NCBI GenBank assembly: GCA_963557065.1
Contig: CAUWCT010000002.1
Coordinates: 1-64,000, forward strand
From: UMGS1370 sp963557065
GTDB lineage: Bacteria > Bacillota > Clostridia > Lachnospirales > Lachnospiraceae
Direction: 5' to 3'
DNA: 64,000 nt
Below, in pieces: positions 36,389-45,400 of the stretch; position 1 is the first letter of the stretch, and the number at the start of each line of letters is the position of its first letter. The notes beneath the pieces were generated by a model, which was given only the letters and a program-made list of their open reading frames with translations, had not been told where the DNA came from and searched no databases. Both the position numbers and the translations under genes were made by a program.

Positions 36389-37428
36389 AATTGCATTTCC
36401 TCCAAAAACTTTTCCAAAATCCAGATATAATATTTTTGATCTCCTGTCATGGATTTGTGACAATTTTTCCAAAACTCCGGCCTGACTGGACCGTTCCAGT
36501 TCTCCATCCACTCATCCATAGGGCGTGGCATTGGCGTCTTTACTGCCATTTTTACTCCTGGATACAATTTTTTAAACACTTCCCGCACCAGATATTTGCT
36601 GTCTCCGCTGCGAACCCTTTCTAAATCCAGAGGTTTATGAATCATTCCAAGGTAAGCACCCTCAAACGAAACTCCAGCCGCCTGACAGGAATTATCATAA
36701 GAATGGATATCCTCCCAGAACAGATGATCGTCCAGAAAATCATGGACATTTATATATCCGTTTTCTTCAAATTTTTCAAACGGTTCTGTTATCAACACTG
36801 AATTTTTCAAAACTTTATAGGGCATAACATGTGAATACCGTTCAATAAATTCTCCTATAGTCCAGTCTCTTGCTAATAGTTTGTCCAGTCCGCCAAATAC
36901 CATATCTGCTCCCTGACCAAAAATCAGAGTATCAAAACCATCCTTTTTAGCCTGGACAGCTGCCTTGTAAATCTGGATGTCAATAGAGTGAAATGGAGAA
37001 TGAGTGAAATGAAACAGTTCTGTTGAGAGATTTTCATAATCTTCCCAATAAATGGGAACTACCCGATGTTCCAAACCATTAATTTCACAAAATTGTCTGG
37101 CCTTTGGCACTTCATCCACTACCTGTCTGCCTGGAACCACACACTGAAATGTATAAGCAACCGATCCTCTAGGCATAAATTTAGCACAGACAGCACTGTC
37201 AATACCGCCACTTAATGCAAGAGCCGCTCTCCCTTTTGCTGTTTTCTCTTCCATAAAATTTTTTACATGTTTATAAAGCTGTTCTGCTGTTTCAATCGGT
37301 TCTCTTCCCTCTGGAAATTCCAAGTTCATCCGTCTGGGAATCCCCAGTTTTTCACTGAATGAAATATTTTTGTCATAGATAGTACGAAACTGCAGAAAGC
37401 TACTCATTGCATATGTCAAATCAACCAT
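36385..37428 (-). CDS. Asparagine-synthase-like PP-loop synthetase without glutaminase domain
   Basis: A 347-residue protein whose centre has the ATP-pyrophosphatase loop LALSGGIDSAV (about 72-82), followed by FGQGADMVFGG and LDLERVRSGDSKYLVRE, as in the synthetase half of asparagine synthase. The N-terminal glutamine amidotransferase domain with its Cys2 is missing, so it cannot draw ammonia from glutamine by itself. It may adenylate a carboxylate and join it to an amine. It overlaps the cytidylyltransferase gene by eight bases and the DUF362 gene by four, so the three form a tight module at the 3' end of the locus. Confidence 0.85.
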   Translation of the reverse strand: MVDLTYAMSSFLQFRTIYDKNISFSEKLGIPRRMNLEFPEGREPIETAEQLYKHVKNFMEEKTAKGRAALALSGGIDSAVCAKFMPRGSVAYTFQCVVPGRQVVDEVPKARQFCEINGLEHRVVPIYWEDYENLSTELFHFTHSPFHSIDIQIYKAAVQAKKDGFDTLIFGQGADMVFGGLDKLLARDWTIGEFIERYSHVMPYKVLKNSVLITEPFEKFEENGYINVHDFLDDHLFWEDIHSYDNSCQAAGVSFEGAYLGMIHKPLDLERVRSGDSKYLVREVFKKLYPGVKMAVKTPMPRPMDEWMENWNGPVRPEFWKNCHKSMTGDQKYYIWILEKFLEEMQL

Positions 37429-37858
37429 TTTGATCCTCCATTTTCCATCCCCGCGTTTTCATTAATGTATCAGCAATGATGGTACTGGAAACTCCTTTTG
37501 TATATGGAAAATAGACAACTTTGATGCCAATCTCCTCCAGGGCTCTCTCAATCTCATTCCATTTTGGAGTATTGTACCAGTCATCTCCTACAAAAAGAAT
37601 GGAGGCTTTTAGTTTTTTGCATTGAGCTACTTTGTCCATGGTTTCCTGAGGAACTACTGCGTCTACATAACGAACAGACCGCACAATTTCCATTCGGTCT
37701 TCAAATGGAATTAAAGGTTTTTTCCCTTTATACAAACTTAAATCATCCGTTGTGACTCCTACAATTAACTTATCACACATCCCTTTGGCATTTTTTAAAA
37801 GATTTAAATGACCAATGTGAAACAAATCAAATACACCGGAAGTATAGCCAATTACCAT
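37421..37858 (-). CDS. TagD-like cytidylyltransferase
   Basis: A 145-residue nucleotidyltransferase of the glycerol-3-phosphate/ethanolamine-phosphate cytidylyltransferase type. It has GVFDLFHIGHLNLL with the HxGH motif and the C-terminal YTKGVSSTIIADTL, equivalent to the ISTT(K/R)-type signature. The likely reaction is CTP plus an alcohol phosphate or phosphonate to give a CDP- or CMP-linked product. It is the third nucleotidyltransferase of the locus. The TagF-like gene at 49692 could use CDP-glycerol made here, but the substrate cannot be read. Confidence 0.88.
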   Translation of the reverse strand: MVIGYTSGVFDLFHIGHLNLLKNAKGMCDKLIVGVTTDDLSLYKGKKPLIPFEDRMEIVRSVRYVDAVVPQETMDKVAQCKKLKASILFVGDDWYNTPKWNEIERALEEIGIKVVYFPYTKGVSSTIIADTLMKTRGWKMEDQNG

Positions 37859-37869
37859 AGAAAATCCTC

Positions 37870-38823
37870 CTATTTTTCTAAATCAGTATCGTATTTTTTT
37901 ATAAAGTCATCTGCTGGCAAATAAAGATCCTCATATCGTTCCCGAATCTCTTCATCTGTCCAATCCCACCAGGCTATTCGGTTTAGAGCTGCTATCTGCT
38001 CCGGATTATACCAGTATCGGATGATCCTTGCAGGCACCCCCCCTACTATCGCATAATCCGGAACATCTTTTGTAATTACAGCTCCTGCTGCCGCAATCAC
38101 ACCATTTCCAATATTAGCTCCATTACATACAATTACATTCCGGCCAAGCCATACATCATGACCAATTCTGCTTCTTGAAGATTTTGGAACAACCCCTTTA
38201 GGATGAATTCCAGGTAAAAACTGCCTTCCTCCCATTTGCTCATATCTGCATATTTGTGGTCTTTCCATATTAGAACTACATGAAAACACAATCATATGGG
38301 TTGTAATATAATCCATGGAATGATTGGGAACAACCGCACTGCCAACTGCAAAGCTACAGAAGTTTCCAATGGATTCAATTAATTCACTATATCCATGGGG
38401 AATCAACGGTCCATAACTATATTTTCCTACTACTGTTTCTGTTTTTTCACCTTCCACAGTAGTTGCCTCAAACCGTTCAATTCGGCCCGCCTGATTGCGT
38501 TTTAATTCTAAAATCTGGGATTCATCAAAATATTTTTCCAGTAAATTCTTTAGTGTTACATAAATAGAAGAACTTGTAGATGCCAATATCACACAATACT
38601 GACTGCAATCTATTTTTTCCAGAAACTCTATAGGTTTTATGTTTGGATTATAAGCACTGAGATGATTATCAATGATCATTTTTTCCTGTATTCCATAGGC
38701 ATGATTCAAAATATATTTAACCTGCATCCCCACCTCACCGAATGGAAATATTATAAAATTTTTCTGTCCGCAGTTCAACTGACTTTCAATTATTCTTTTA
38801 ATATCAGAATTAAGTTCTTCCAT
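37870..38823 (-). CDS. CatB-like hexapeptide acetyltransferase with N-terminal Rossmann-like domain
   Basis: The 317-residue protein has two parts. Residues about 1-110 look like a small Rossmann-like domain (FIIFPFGEVGMQVKYIL), seen also in neighbouring enzymes. The C-terminal part (about 125-300) is a left-handed beta-helix acyltransferase with VGSAVVPNHS, IGHDVWLGRNVIVCNGANIGNG and IVGGVPARIIRYWY, as in xenobiotic and sugar O-acetyltransferases. It likely O- or N-acetylates a sugar of the surface polymer. It starts 24 bases after the broken radical SAM gene. Confidence 0.87.
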   Translation of the reverse strand: MEELNSDIKRIIESQLNCGQKNFIIFPFGEVGMQVKYILNHAYGIQEKMIIDNHLSAYNPNIKPIEFLEKIDCSQYCVILASTSSSIYVTLKNLLEKYFDESQILELKRNQAGRIERFEATTVEGEKTETVVGKYSYGPLIPHGYSELIESIGNFCSFAVGSAVVPNHSMDYITTHMIVFSCSSNMERPQICRYEQMGGRQFLPGIHPKGVVPKSSRSRIGHDVWLGRNVIVCNGANIGNGVIAAAGAVITKDVPDYAIVGGVPARIIRYWYNPEQIAALNRIAWWDWTDEEIRERYEDLYLPADDFIKKYDTDLEK

Positions 38824-38847
38824 GGCAAATCTCCTTGCATTTGTTGT

Positions 38848-39628
38848 TTATTTTAACTGGAGCGCCACCTCAATCAGATTATCTCCATCTGTACCTTTAC
38901 AATGGCAACAGGCTTCCATATGACTGGGAGTATGAATATACTTTTCTAGTTTTTCTGAAAAATCCAATGTATCCGTAACTGGAAGATAATCTCCCGCTTT
39001 GGCTGAAAATCCCTGGACCTGTTCTGCTATTATACTGCGGGAACATCTTCCCAAAACTCCATTTTCTAAAGTCAGACAATTCCGAAACAGGCATTTTTGA
39101 AAACGTTTCTCAGCATTTTCCTGTTCTACATTTTCGGATGCATGGAGATTCTTTTCCTTTCCAAGATCGTACCATTTGTCATCTTTTGATGCAAAATGGT
39201 AAAGTTCTGATTGAATATTTTGCTCTTTTAACCAGGCCTGAACGCCTTGACTTTTATCTGCTGCTACCGGGTAATTGCTAATGCGTACGATAAATTTTTC
39301 ATCTTGAAGGCACTGCCAGCTCGTACCCCCCCCCTGGTATAATTGTACCATTTGTTGCAATCAGACATTTCTTCACTGCTTTGCATTCTTTTACAAATTC
39401 CAAAATATCCCTTAGATCTGAATACAGGAATGGTTCTCCGCCCTGAATTTGAAGCAGACGGATATCTGCATATTTTGTAATCGTTTTAAGCTTTTCTAAA
39501 ATTTCACTGACAGCATAACGCAACGTATGCTTTGGTGCAAAAGGTGCAAAATTACCACAGTCTTTGCAGGAAAGATTACATGCCTGCCCCACTGTTACTA
39601 CCAGAAAATGAATATATGTCCGTTTCAT
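38848..39628 (-). pseudogene. Radical SAM protein split by a frameshift at a G9 run
   Basis: Two minus-strand frames together encode one radical SAM protein. The first (39628 to 39299) starts MKRTYIHFLVV and holds the cluster motif CNLSCKDC plus IQGGEPFLYSDL; the second (about 39340 to 38848) continues with SWQCLQDEKFIVRISNYP and ends with a Cys pair near the C-terminus (ACCHCKG). They meet at nine Gs on the minus strand (39326-39334). Eight Gs would join them in frame as ATNGTIIPGGGTSW, giving about 259 residues. It could be a true inactivation, an on/off switch by slippage, or a sequence error. In the locus it may modify a sugar or the phosphonate group. Confidence 0.85.
39326..39334. repeat. 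Nine-base C/G homopolymer inside the radical SAM gene
   Basis: Run of nine Cs on the plus strand at the exact point where the reading frame breaks. It is the longest G/C run noticed in the window and is of the kind that slips during replication. Confidence 0.95.
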
Positions 39629-39639
39629 GCAATTCTCCT

Positions 39640-40473
39640 CTATTCTTTACAAAATACAGCCGTTTCTGAAAAGAAATCTGTTACAAAAGAAAGTCCCTGC
39701 TTTTCTGCAAAATCTCTTACCGCATCCATAGCCTTTGGAAATGACAGGCTATAATAATCATGAACACAAATATAACCGCCTTTATTTAATCTCGGATAAA
39801 AATACTCCAAACCTGCTGTAATTGGTTTATACAAATCACAGTCAATATGTACAAATGCAAACCGATCTTCCAATCCGTCAAGAGACTCCGGGAAGTATCC
39901 CTCTTTTATGACACAGCATTCCGGATAAAACATCCGGGACAGGACTTCTTCTGCATTGGAACGGATATTATAAAAATCCAAAAGTTCTTTTGTCTTAGCT
40001 TGTGAAACATCTCTATCCCTTGTGTCAAAGCCCTGAAAAGTGTCAAATAAATACAAGGTTCTCTCTGGATAATATAAATTGAGATATTTTGCAGTATCTC
40101 CAAAGTCCACCCCTAGTTCAGCAATCGCTCCCGGGATGGCTTTTCTCTGAATTTCATTGGCAAGACATTGGTGCAAAATATGTTTTTCATATTGATGTAC
40201 ATGTCTAAAATCTAATACTTTTTCAAATGGTATACCCTTGTTGACATATTCTCTTAGCAGTCCGTTAAAATCCTCCACTGTAGAAAATATCATGTCTATA
40301 TCTCCTGGATATTCACTGATATCGCTATAACAGGGAAATGTCTTTTCTACTGACTTTTGCATTCTGCTGTCTCTTTCGATAAATCCCTCTATTTGAAAAA
40401 TATGATCAATGCGCCGGACCAGTTTCATTCCCCGCACATCTGCACCATGTATCAAAATCTTTTGCTTATTCAT
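39640..40473 (-). CDS. TylF/MycF-like SAM methyltransferase with N-terminal Rossmann-like domain
   Basis: A 277-residue protein. The C-terminal 190 residues match TylF/MycF sugar O-methyltransferases: AELGVDFGDTAKYLN for SAM binding, LYLFDTFQGFD, FVHIDCDLYKPI with metal-binding Asp, and GGYICVHDYYS. The first 80 or so residues (KILIHGADVRGMKLVRRI, FIERDS) form a small nucleotide-binding-like domain also seen on neighbours. It probably methylates a hydroxyl on a glycan or nucleotide-sugar. It overlaps the first LicD gene by eight bases. Confidence 0.88.
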   Translation of the reverse strand: MNKQKILIHGADVRGMKLVRRIDHIFQIEGFIERDSRMQKSVEKTFPCYSDISEYPGDIDMIFSTVEDFNGLLREYVNKGIPFEKVLDFRHVHQYEKHILHQCLANEIQRKAIPGAIAELGVDFGDTAKYLNLYYPERTLYLFDTFQGFDTRDRDVSQAKTKELLDFYNIRSNAEEVLSRMFYPECCVIKEGYFPESLDGLEDRFAFVHIDCDLYKPITAGLEYFYPRLNKGGYICVHDYYSLSFPKAMDAVRDFAEKQGLSFVTDFFSETAVFCKE

Positions 40474-41605
40474 GTTCCATTCTCCTCTCTGGGAATTTTA
40501 ATTCTGTAAGTATATGTGGGTATATTCTTTTTTCCTCTGGTGGAAGTTCCATATAATGCTCGCCAAACATTTGCCGCAGCATTGCGTCATAATGTTCCGG
40601 AGCATAAAAATGGCATCCTTCAAAAGTCAGCAGCGTTCTTTTTCCAACCAGCTTTTTATCATATACCCGTTCTAAAAAAAGGTTGGGAGTATCCCAGATA
40701 AAATAGTGAAGCCACTTCGATACAAACGGATTGCACAACTGCTCAAATCCAATTCCAAGAGAACGGAAAAATCTTCCAATCCATTTGGAAGCCCCCCTCT
40801 TATCATACCACCTGAATTTTTCAGCCAAATGAAAGCAGGAAATCGACATACGTTCCTGAAGCTTATTAAACTTATTGGGATATGCGCAGACAAAATCAAT
40901 AGGGAATGTATCAATCATAATCATTGTCTTCTGACTATTTCCAAAGAGATGGCAAACGCTATCCCTTAATCCCAGATTCTTTCTTGATGGTAATTCCTGA
41001 ATGGCATAAGTATCTCCAAGCTCTTTTTTTACGACTCGATAAAAACGGTTATAATCTTTCCGAAACATAGCTATATCGATATCATCGTCCCAAGGAATAA
41101 AACCTTTATGACGAACTGCTCCTAAAAGTGTTCCGGAGGTAATATAATACGGAATCCCATATTGAACACAAACTCTATGAAAAAAGCAGAGCAGATCCAA
41201 AAGGCATTCTTTCATTTGTATCCGCTCTTCTTCGCAAAGTTTGAGAGGTCTAGGTATTATTCCGGTGTCACAATAGGCATAAAAATCCGGCGACAGAATA
41301 TTGCTCTCTGGTATACCAAAGAGCAACAGTTTTGCTTCTATTTGAGGATAATTATATGCAGAATTGATTAAATAGAACGCCCCTTCTGTCCCATATTCAT
41401 TCAATAAACTATCTAATGATTTTACTGGAAGTCCACCTACTTTACTCCCGATTTTGTCAGGATTTCCATCACAAAATGCGTAGGGTTCTATTTCAAGCGC
41501 TCTAAGTTCCTTCAGCATTCTGCGCCCGTATTCTCCCGCTGGATACAAAATCAATGGTTTTTCAGTCAGGCGAGGATGTTTTCGGTAACGCATTTTTGAA
41601 CTCAT
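40466..41605 (-). CDS. LicD family phosphotransferase with N-terminal Rossmann-like domain
   Basis: LicD proteins move phosphocholine or related groups from a CDP/CMP-activated donor to glycans. The 379-residue product has a LicD core (about 135-370) with the hallmark GTLLGAVRHKGFIPWDDDIDIAMFR (read as GTLLGAVRHKG and PWDDDIDIAM). In front is a 115-residue Rossmann-like domain (LYPAGEYGRRMLKEL, CDGNPDKIGSKVGGLPV). It is the third of three LicD genes in a row, overlapping the second as ATGA. In this locus a phosphonate head group is a reasonable cargo; that is inference. Confidence 0.9.
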   Translation of the reverse strand: MSSKMRYRKHPRLTEKPLILYPAGEYGRRMLKELRALEIEPYAFCDGNPDKIGSKVGGLPVKSLDSLLNEYGTEGAFYLINSAYNYPQIEAKLLLFGIPESNILSPDFYAYCDTGIIPRPLKLCEEERIQMKECLLDLLCFFHRVCVQYGIPYYITSGTLLGAVRHKGFIPWDDDIDIAMFRKDYNRFYRVVKKELGDTYAIQELPSRKNLGLRDSVCHLFGNSQKTMIMIDTFPIDFVCAYPNKFNKLQERMSISCFHLAEKFRWYDKRGASKWIGRFFRSLGIGFEQLCNPFVSKWLHYFIWDTPNLFLERVYDKKLVGKRTLLTFEGCHFYAPEHYDAMLRQMFGEHYMELPPEEKRIYPHILTELKFPERRMEHE

Positions 41606-42486
41606 GTTCTGCAGTCCTCCTTCAATTTTTCATCCACCTGAATCTCAGAAATGGGAAGAAGTTCACAACCAGATAAACTTACCGGAGGAAATTTTACTGG
41701 TTTTAGATAGTCCCCATACATCCGCCTTAAAGGAAACTTACTATCTGCAAATCCAGCTAATGAATATCCCTCAAATTCGTAGTCTTCCAAATGTTCCAGC
41801 CATTCAGAACGGTATCTCCAATATCCGCTGTTTCCCTGAGAAGTCACTACCGGAACAGCCAGACACCTCAAATACTTTGTAGGCTTACGGTTCAAATATG
41901 CAGTGAATTTTTTGAACCCTCTGTTTAGCGTAGATAGAGGTATAAATGACAGAATTTTATAGAAAAAGCGGTATACATAGTTGGGTTCTGTCCGTTTTCC
42001 CACCTCAGACCAATACGCTTTTCGGAAGAGAAAACAAAGCAGATTACAGATCCACTGCCCTGTTCTGTTGTCAGGGATATAATCAACTGGCATAACATCA
42101 ATGTATACTCCCTGCTCATAAGGAAGATGTTCCGTATTTGGACGGACAAACGATGTCCCCTTTCTCCTCAGTTTTCCATATCCCCATCTGTAACTTTCTG
42201 TTAGTTCCCGATCCTGAAAGTAAAAACGTTCTTTATCCAAATCTCTTTCCAAAGCCTTAACAAATGCATCATAATCGGAGCGAAGAAGCGCAACGTCAGC
42301 ATCATCATCCCAGGGAACAAATCCCTTATGCCTTACTGCTCCTAAAAGAGTTCCTCCTATCATGGTATATCGAATACCATTTTTTCTGCAAATACGGTCA
42401 AATTCGATGAGCAGTTCCAACTCCGTTAACTGAAGGATACGAAGTTCTTTTCCAGCTAATGGTTCTATAGACTTTACATCACTCAT
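41602..42486 (-). CDS. LicD family phosphotransferase
   Basis: A 294-residue protein of the LicD core only, with ELLIEFDRICRKNGIRY, GTLLGAVRHKG and PWDDDADVALLRSDY. The Asp-rich block is the likely metal and nucleotide site. It overlaps both neighbours by a few bases. Sequence beyond the core differs from the other two LicD proteins, so it probably has a different acceptor. Confidence 0.92.
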   Translation of the reverse strand: MSDVKSIEPLAGKELRILQLTELELLIEFDRICRKNGIRYTMIGGTLLGAVRHKGFVPWDDDADVALLRSDYDAFVKALERDLDKERFYFQDRELTESYRWGYGKLRRKGTSFVRPNTEHLPYEQGVYIDVMPVDYIPDNRTGQWICNLLCFLFRKAYWSEVGKRTEPNYVYRFFYKILSFIPLSTLNRGFKKFTAYLNRKPTKYLRCLAVPVVTSQGNSGYWRYRSEWLEHLEDYEFEGYSLAGFADSKFPLRRMYGDYLKPVKFPPVSLSGCELLPISEIQVDEKLKEDCRT

Positions 42487-43498
42487 CTAAGGCCTCCTTT
42501 GTAACAAAGAATTTTTCTGTACACCAATCCATCTCCTGAAATACATTGCCAAAGTCAATCTTTGAAGCAGGAGCAACTGCATAGCGAAGTTCTCTGGGAG
42601 GCATTTTCATATACTGCGTTCCATACTCATAGGAAAGATACCAATCCGTATCCTTGATAGTCTGAAAAGGAAATCCCTCAAACAGAATCTCTGTTCTTTG
42701 AGACAATTTTTCAGGATTCCATCCAAGGCTTGGCACTTTCCAATCTGAAGCATAAGCAAACTGCCTGATACCTAATCCACCATATTTTTCTGTATCATTA
42801 TATCTTCTTGCGGTTTTTTCCAGCAATGCAGCCATTTTTCTTCCAGGAAGCATAGAAAGCAACCAGTATCCCATTCGCAAAGGAAAAGTATTCGCCTGAT
42901 ATCTACCTACCTTTGAGTAAGTTGCTTTTCGACAGAATGTACACAGTCTTGCCTGTCTTACCAATGGCCTCATAGCTCTGGAATGCCAGAACTTTTCTGG
43001 AAGCACATAACGAAACATATGATTTTTTATTGGAACCTTTTTAACCTGATGAAGGATTTCTTTACTCAAATCTTTATCTATAGGCAGATAATCATAAGGA
43101 AAAACATCAATAGAAATCCCTGTTTGATATTTCATCCGTTCCTGTCCGGATCGGATATATTCAGTACCAAGTCTCCTGATTTTTCCATAATTCCACAAAT
43201 AATGGGGATCCGATTTCCATGTCTGAAGAAAATATTTGGAACTGTCTGCCTCCCTGGCAAATATCGTACAGAATTTTTCATAATCTTCGCGGAAAAAGCC
43301 TACATCCACATCATCATCCCAGGGAATAAAGCCTCCATGACGCACTGCCCCTAAAAGAGTTCCTCCGCATAAAAAATAATCAATCTGATGTTTTCGGCAG
43401 ATTCTGTCCAATTCCAGCAGAATATCCAGTTCTACGAGCTGAAGTTTTCTAAACTGTTTTGGAGTCAGAGCTATTGCCCCTGAAGGCTGTTTTGCCAT
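42479..43498 (-). CDS. LicD family phosphotransferase
   Basis: A 339-residue LicD protein: LDRICRKHQIDYFLCGGTLLGAVRHGG and PWDDDVDVGFFREDY in the first 90 residues (shown in part), then a long middle with several Cys, Arg and Lys. It is the first of the three LicD genes to be transcribed, and follows the NAD(P)-binding protein gene after 49 bases with a GGAAGG-type ribosome site. Substrate unknown. Confidence 0.92.
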   Translation of the reverse strand: MAKQPSGAIALTPKQFRKLQLVELDILLELDRICRKHQIDYFLCGGTLLGAVRHGGFIPWDDDVDVGFFREDYEKFCTIFAREADSSKYFLQTWKSDPHYLWNYGKIRRLGTEYIRSGQERMKYQTGISIDVFPYDYLPIDKDLSKEILHQVKKVPIKNHMFRYVLPEKFWHSRAMRPLVRQARLCTFCRKATYSKVGRYQANTFPLRMGYWLLSMLPGRKMAALLEKTARRYNDTEKYGGLGIRQFAYASDWKVPSLGWNPEKLSQRTEILFEGFPFQTIKDTDWYLSYEYGTQYMKMPPRELRYAVAPASKIDFGNVFQEMDWCTEKFFVTKEALDE

Positions 43499-43547
43499 AT
43501 TGTCCTTCCTTTCTTACTATCAACTATAAAAGCAGAAACCTTTTCTA

Positions 43548-44633
43548 TTATCTGTTTCCCAACGTTTCTGCCAGTTTTTGCGAAAACTTCTCACAGTCTT
43601 CTAAAGCAAGGGTCTTTGGATAATCAATTCCAAAAACAGATTTCATTTTTGTAATGACTTCATCTGTAAAATGAATTCCATTTTGATCCAGTTTGTCTAT
43701 TCCATCACAGCGAAGGCTGCCTTCATTTACCTGCTCCATCTCTTCTGCAGAAAAATGAGTTTCATCAATTTCCATCTGACCATTGGCAAAAATCAATGGA
43801 TAGCCGCCAATTTTTCCAAAAGGTCCAGGAGCATGGATCTTCTGCTTTTTCCCACTTCTATCCAGTATAAGACGAATCAACATTACCACATCCGAAGCAA
43901 TCATAATATTTCTTTCCGGACCTGAAGCCGTAGGAACTGCACAAAGCTTCCAGATCTCTTCCGCTTTGATACTATTATTTCCCTCAATGTGAAGAAGGCA
44001 GGGAGAGCCCTTTGCCGATCCTTCTTTTGAAATATAGGTATTTGCATAATGAGAACCAACAAATGTAATATCACACTGACTGGCCGGATGGCCGCTTAAT
44101 TTTTCGTAGGCTCTTGCAATTCTTGGAATCAGGTGGTTTAAATTTCCAGCGCTGGTATATGGCGCCAATCCATGGGCAGCTAACAGAGGAGACACTGCAT
44201 CTCCGTAGCTTGTATTAATCACAGGGACCGAAACCCCTGACCTCTTTACTGCTCTCATCAGCTTTTCCACCAAAACCACTGCAAGAGGAGTCCAAACTCC
44301 ATAACCAATCTGGTTGGGATAAGAAAATTCTCCATATTTAAAGCCTTTCATATACCGTCCTGTATAGGCAATAACATTTGGGGCTTCCTCGCTAATCAGA
44401 GCACTTAAATTTTCTACCTGATTTATATCACAGGAACGGTAGCGGACTTTGGGATAATTCCCAAAAATTCCAGCAGAAACCAAGGTAAGGTTAATTCGCT
44501 TCTCTGCTTCTTCCTCGCTTGTTCTGGAAACAACAACAAACTCGCAGCCAGAAAGTTCAGGGAGTCTTGTCAACATATCCAATACATATTTTCCTGTACT
44601 TCCATATCCAATAATCATTACTTTCTGATCCAT
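43548..44633 (-). CDS. NAD(P)-binding Rossmann protein, saccharopine-dehydrogenase-like
   Basis: The 361-residue product begins with a dinucleotide-binding loop MIIGYGSTGKYVLDML (GxGxxG) and continues FVVVSRTSEEEAE, VRYRSCDINQ and APNVIAYTGRY, which is the order of strands in saccharopine dehydrogenase or homospermidine synthase-type NAD(P) domains. The C-terminal half is not recognised. In a locus that makes phosphonoacetaldehyde but has no aminotransferase, this could be the enzyme that reduces or otherwise changes it; this is a guess. It overlaps the nucleotidyltransferase gene by 16 bases. Confidence 0.72.
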   Translation of the reverse strand: MDQKVMIIGYGSTGKYVLDMLTRLPELSGCEFVVVSRTSEEEAEKRINLTLVSAGIFGNYPKVRYRSCDINQVENLSALISEEAPNVIAYTGRYMKGFKYGEFSYPNQIGYGVWTPLAVVLVEKLMRAVKRSGVSVPVINTSYGDAVSPLLAAHGLAPYTSAGNLNHLIPRIARAYEKLSGHPASQCDITFVGSHYANTYISKEGSAKGSPCLLHIEGNNSIKAEEIWKLCAVPTASGPERNIMIASDVVMLIRLILDRSGKKQKIHAPGPFGKIGGYPLIFANGQMEIDETHFSAEEMEQVNEGSLRCDGIDKLDQNGIHFTDEVITKMKSVFGIDYPKTLALEDCEKFSQKLAETLGNR

Positions 44634-45400
44634 TCTGCTAATCCTGCCTTTCTTAAATCTTCCTGAGTATTAAGGTTAATCCACTGGTCCGGCCATTTTG
44701 AGAAAACCGGTTCCAGTTCTGGATTTATCCGGTTAATGGAATAGACACCAGAATGCAGCATAGGCTCTGAACTTTTATCTGCAGCAATTTTATACGTACA
44801 GAGTTCTTTTTTCAGTTTCTCTAATATCGAACCCGAAAAACTCCAAAGCTGCATACTCTCTCCCAAAATCTCTTCGTTGCTGTCAATCTGAATATCTCCA
44901 TGATGGAGTGTGTCATACTCGTAACGCACAATTTTCTTTTTACAGCCTACGGCAATTACGCTTCTCTTACTGTCTACATAGGATTTTTCTCTCACCAGAG
45001 AAGCCGCTGGGCCATTCACACAAAAAAGCTGCTGAATAGACTCTCTGTAAAGCAGAGAATCTCCTTCAGCAATTATCACCCTGCTGGCATTTTTTGTAAC
45101 AGCAGATTCCATTCCGCAGGCCAGAGAATAGTTGCATCCATGTTTATCATAACAAGAATTATAGACAAGATGAACTCGTCCACTTTTTATAAATTCTGAA
45201 AGCGCCGTTCTCACAGATTCACTGGCATACCCTGTGACTGCTACTACTTCATCAGCCCCTGCGTCTAAAAGAGCGGATACTCCATATTGGACAGCCGATG
45301 TTTCCCGGATTGGAACTGCACACTTATTTTGTTTTTCTGCAAGACCAAGTCTGCTTCCAAGTCCTGCACAAAGAATTATGGCTGCTGTTTGATAATCCAT
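44618..45400 (-). CDS. Sugar/choline-phosphate-type nucleotidyltransferase
   Basis: A 260-residue protein with the NTP-transferase N-terminus AAIILCAGLGSRLG and a Lys some ten residues on (NKCAVPI), LLDAGADEVVAVTGY, and VIIAEGDSLL. It resembles LicC or PntC-type cytidylyltransferases in size and motif layout. A probable role is activation of a phosphonate or amino-alcohol phosphate with CTP for the LicD proteins. It overlaps the epimerase gene by 25 bases, so translation is coupled. Confidence 0.85.
   Translation of the reverse strand: MDYQTAAIILCAGLGSRLGLAEKQNKCAVPIRETSAVQYGVSALLDAGADEVVAVTGYASESVRTALSEFIKSGRVHLVYNSCYDKHGCNYSLACGMESAVTKNASRVIIAEGDSLLYRESIQQLFCVNGPAASLVREKSYVDSKRSVIAVGCKKKIVRYEYDTLHHGDIQIDSNEEILGESMQLWSFSGSILEKLKKELCTYKIAADKSSEPMLHSGVYSINRINPELEPVFSKWPDQWINLNTQEDLRKAGLAEWIRK

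Noticed and set aside
36389..36511. 41-residue longer DUF362 protein
   Set aside because: The extension lies inside the PP-loop gene; the ATGA overlap at 36385-36388 marks the start.
39299..39360. Two separate small genes in the radical SAM region
   Set aside because: The halves join at a single homopolymer run and the second half has no start signal; one broken gene is simpler.
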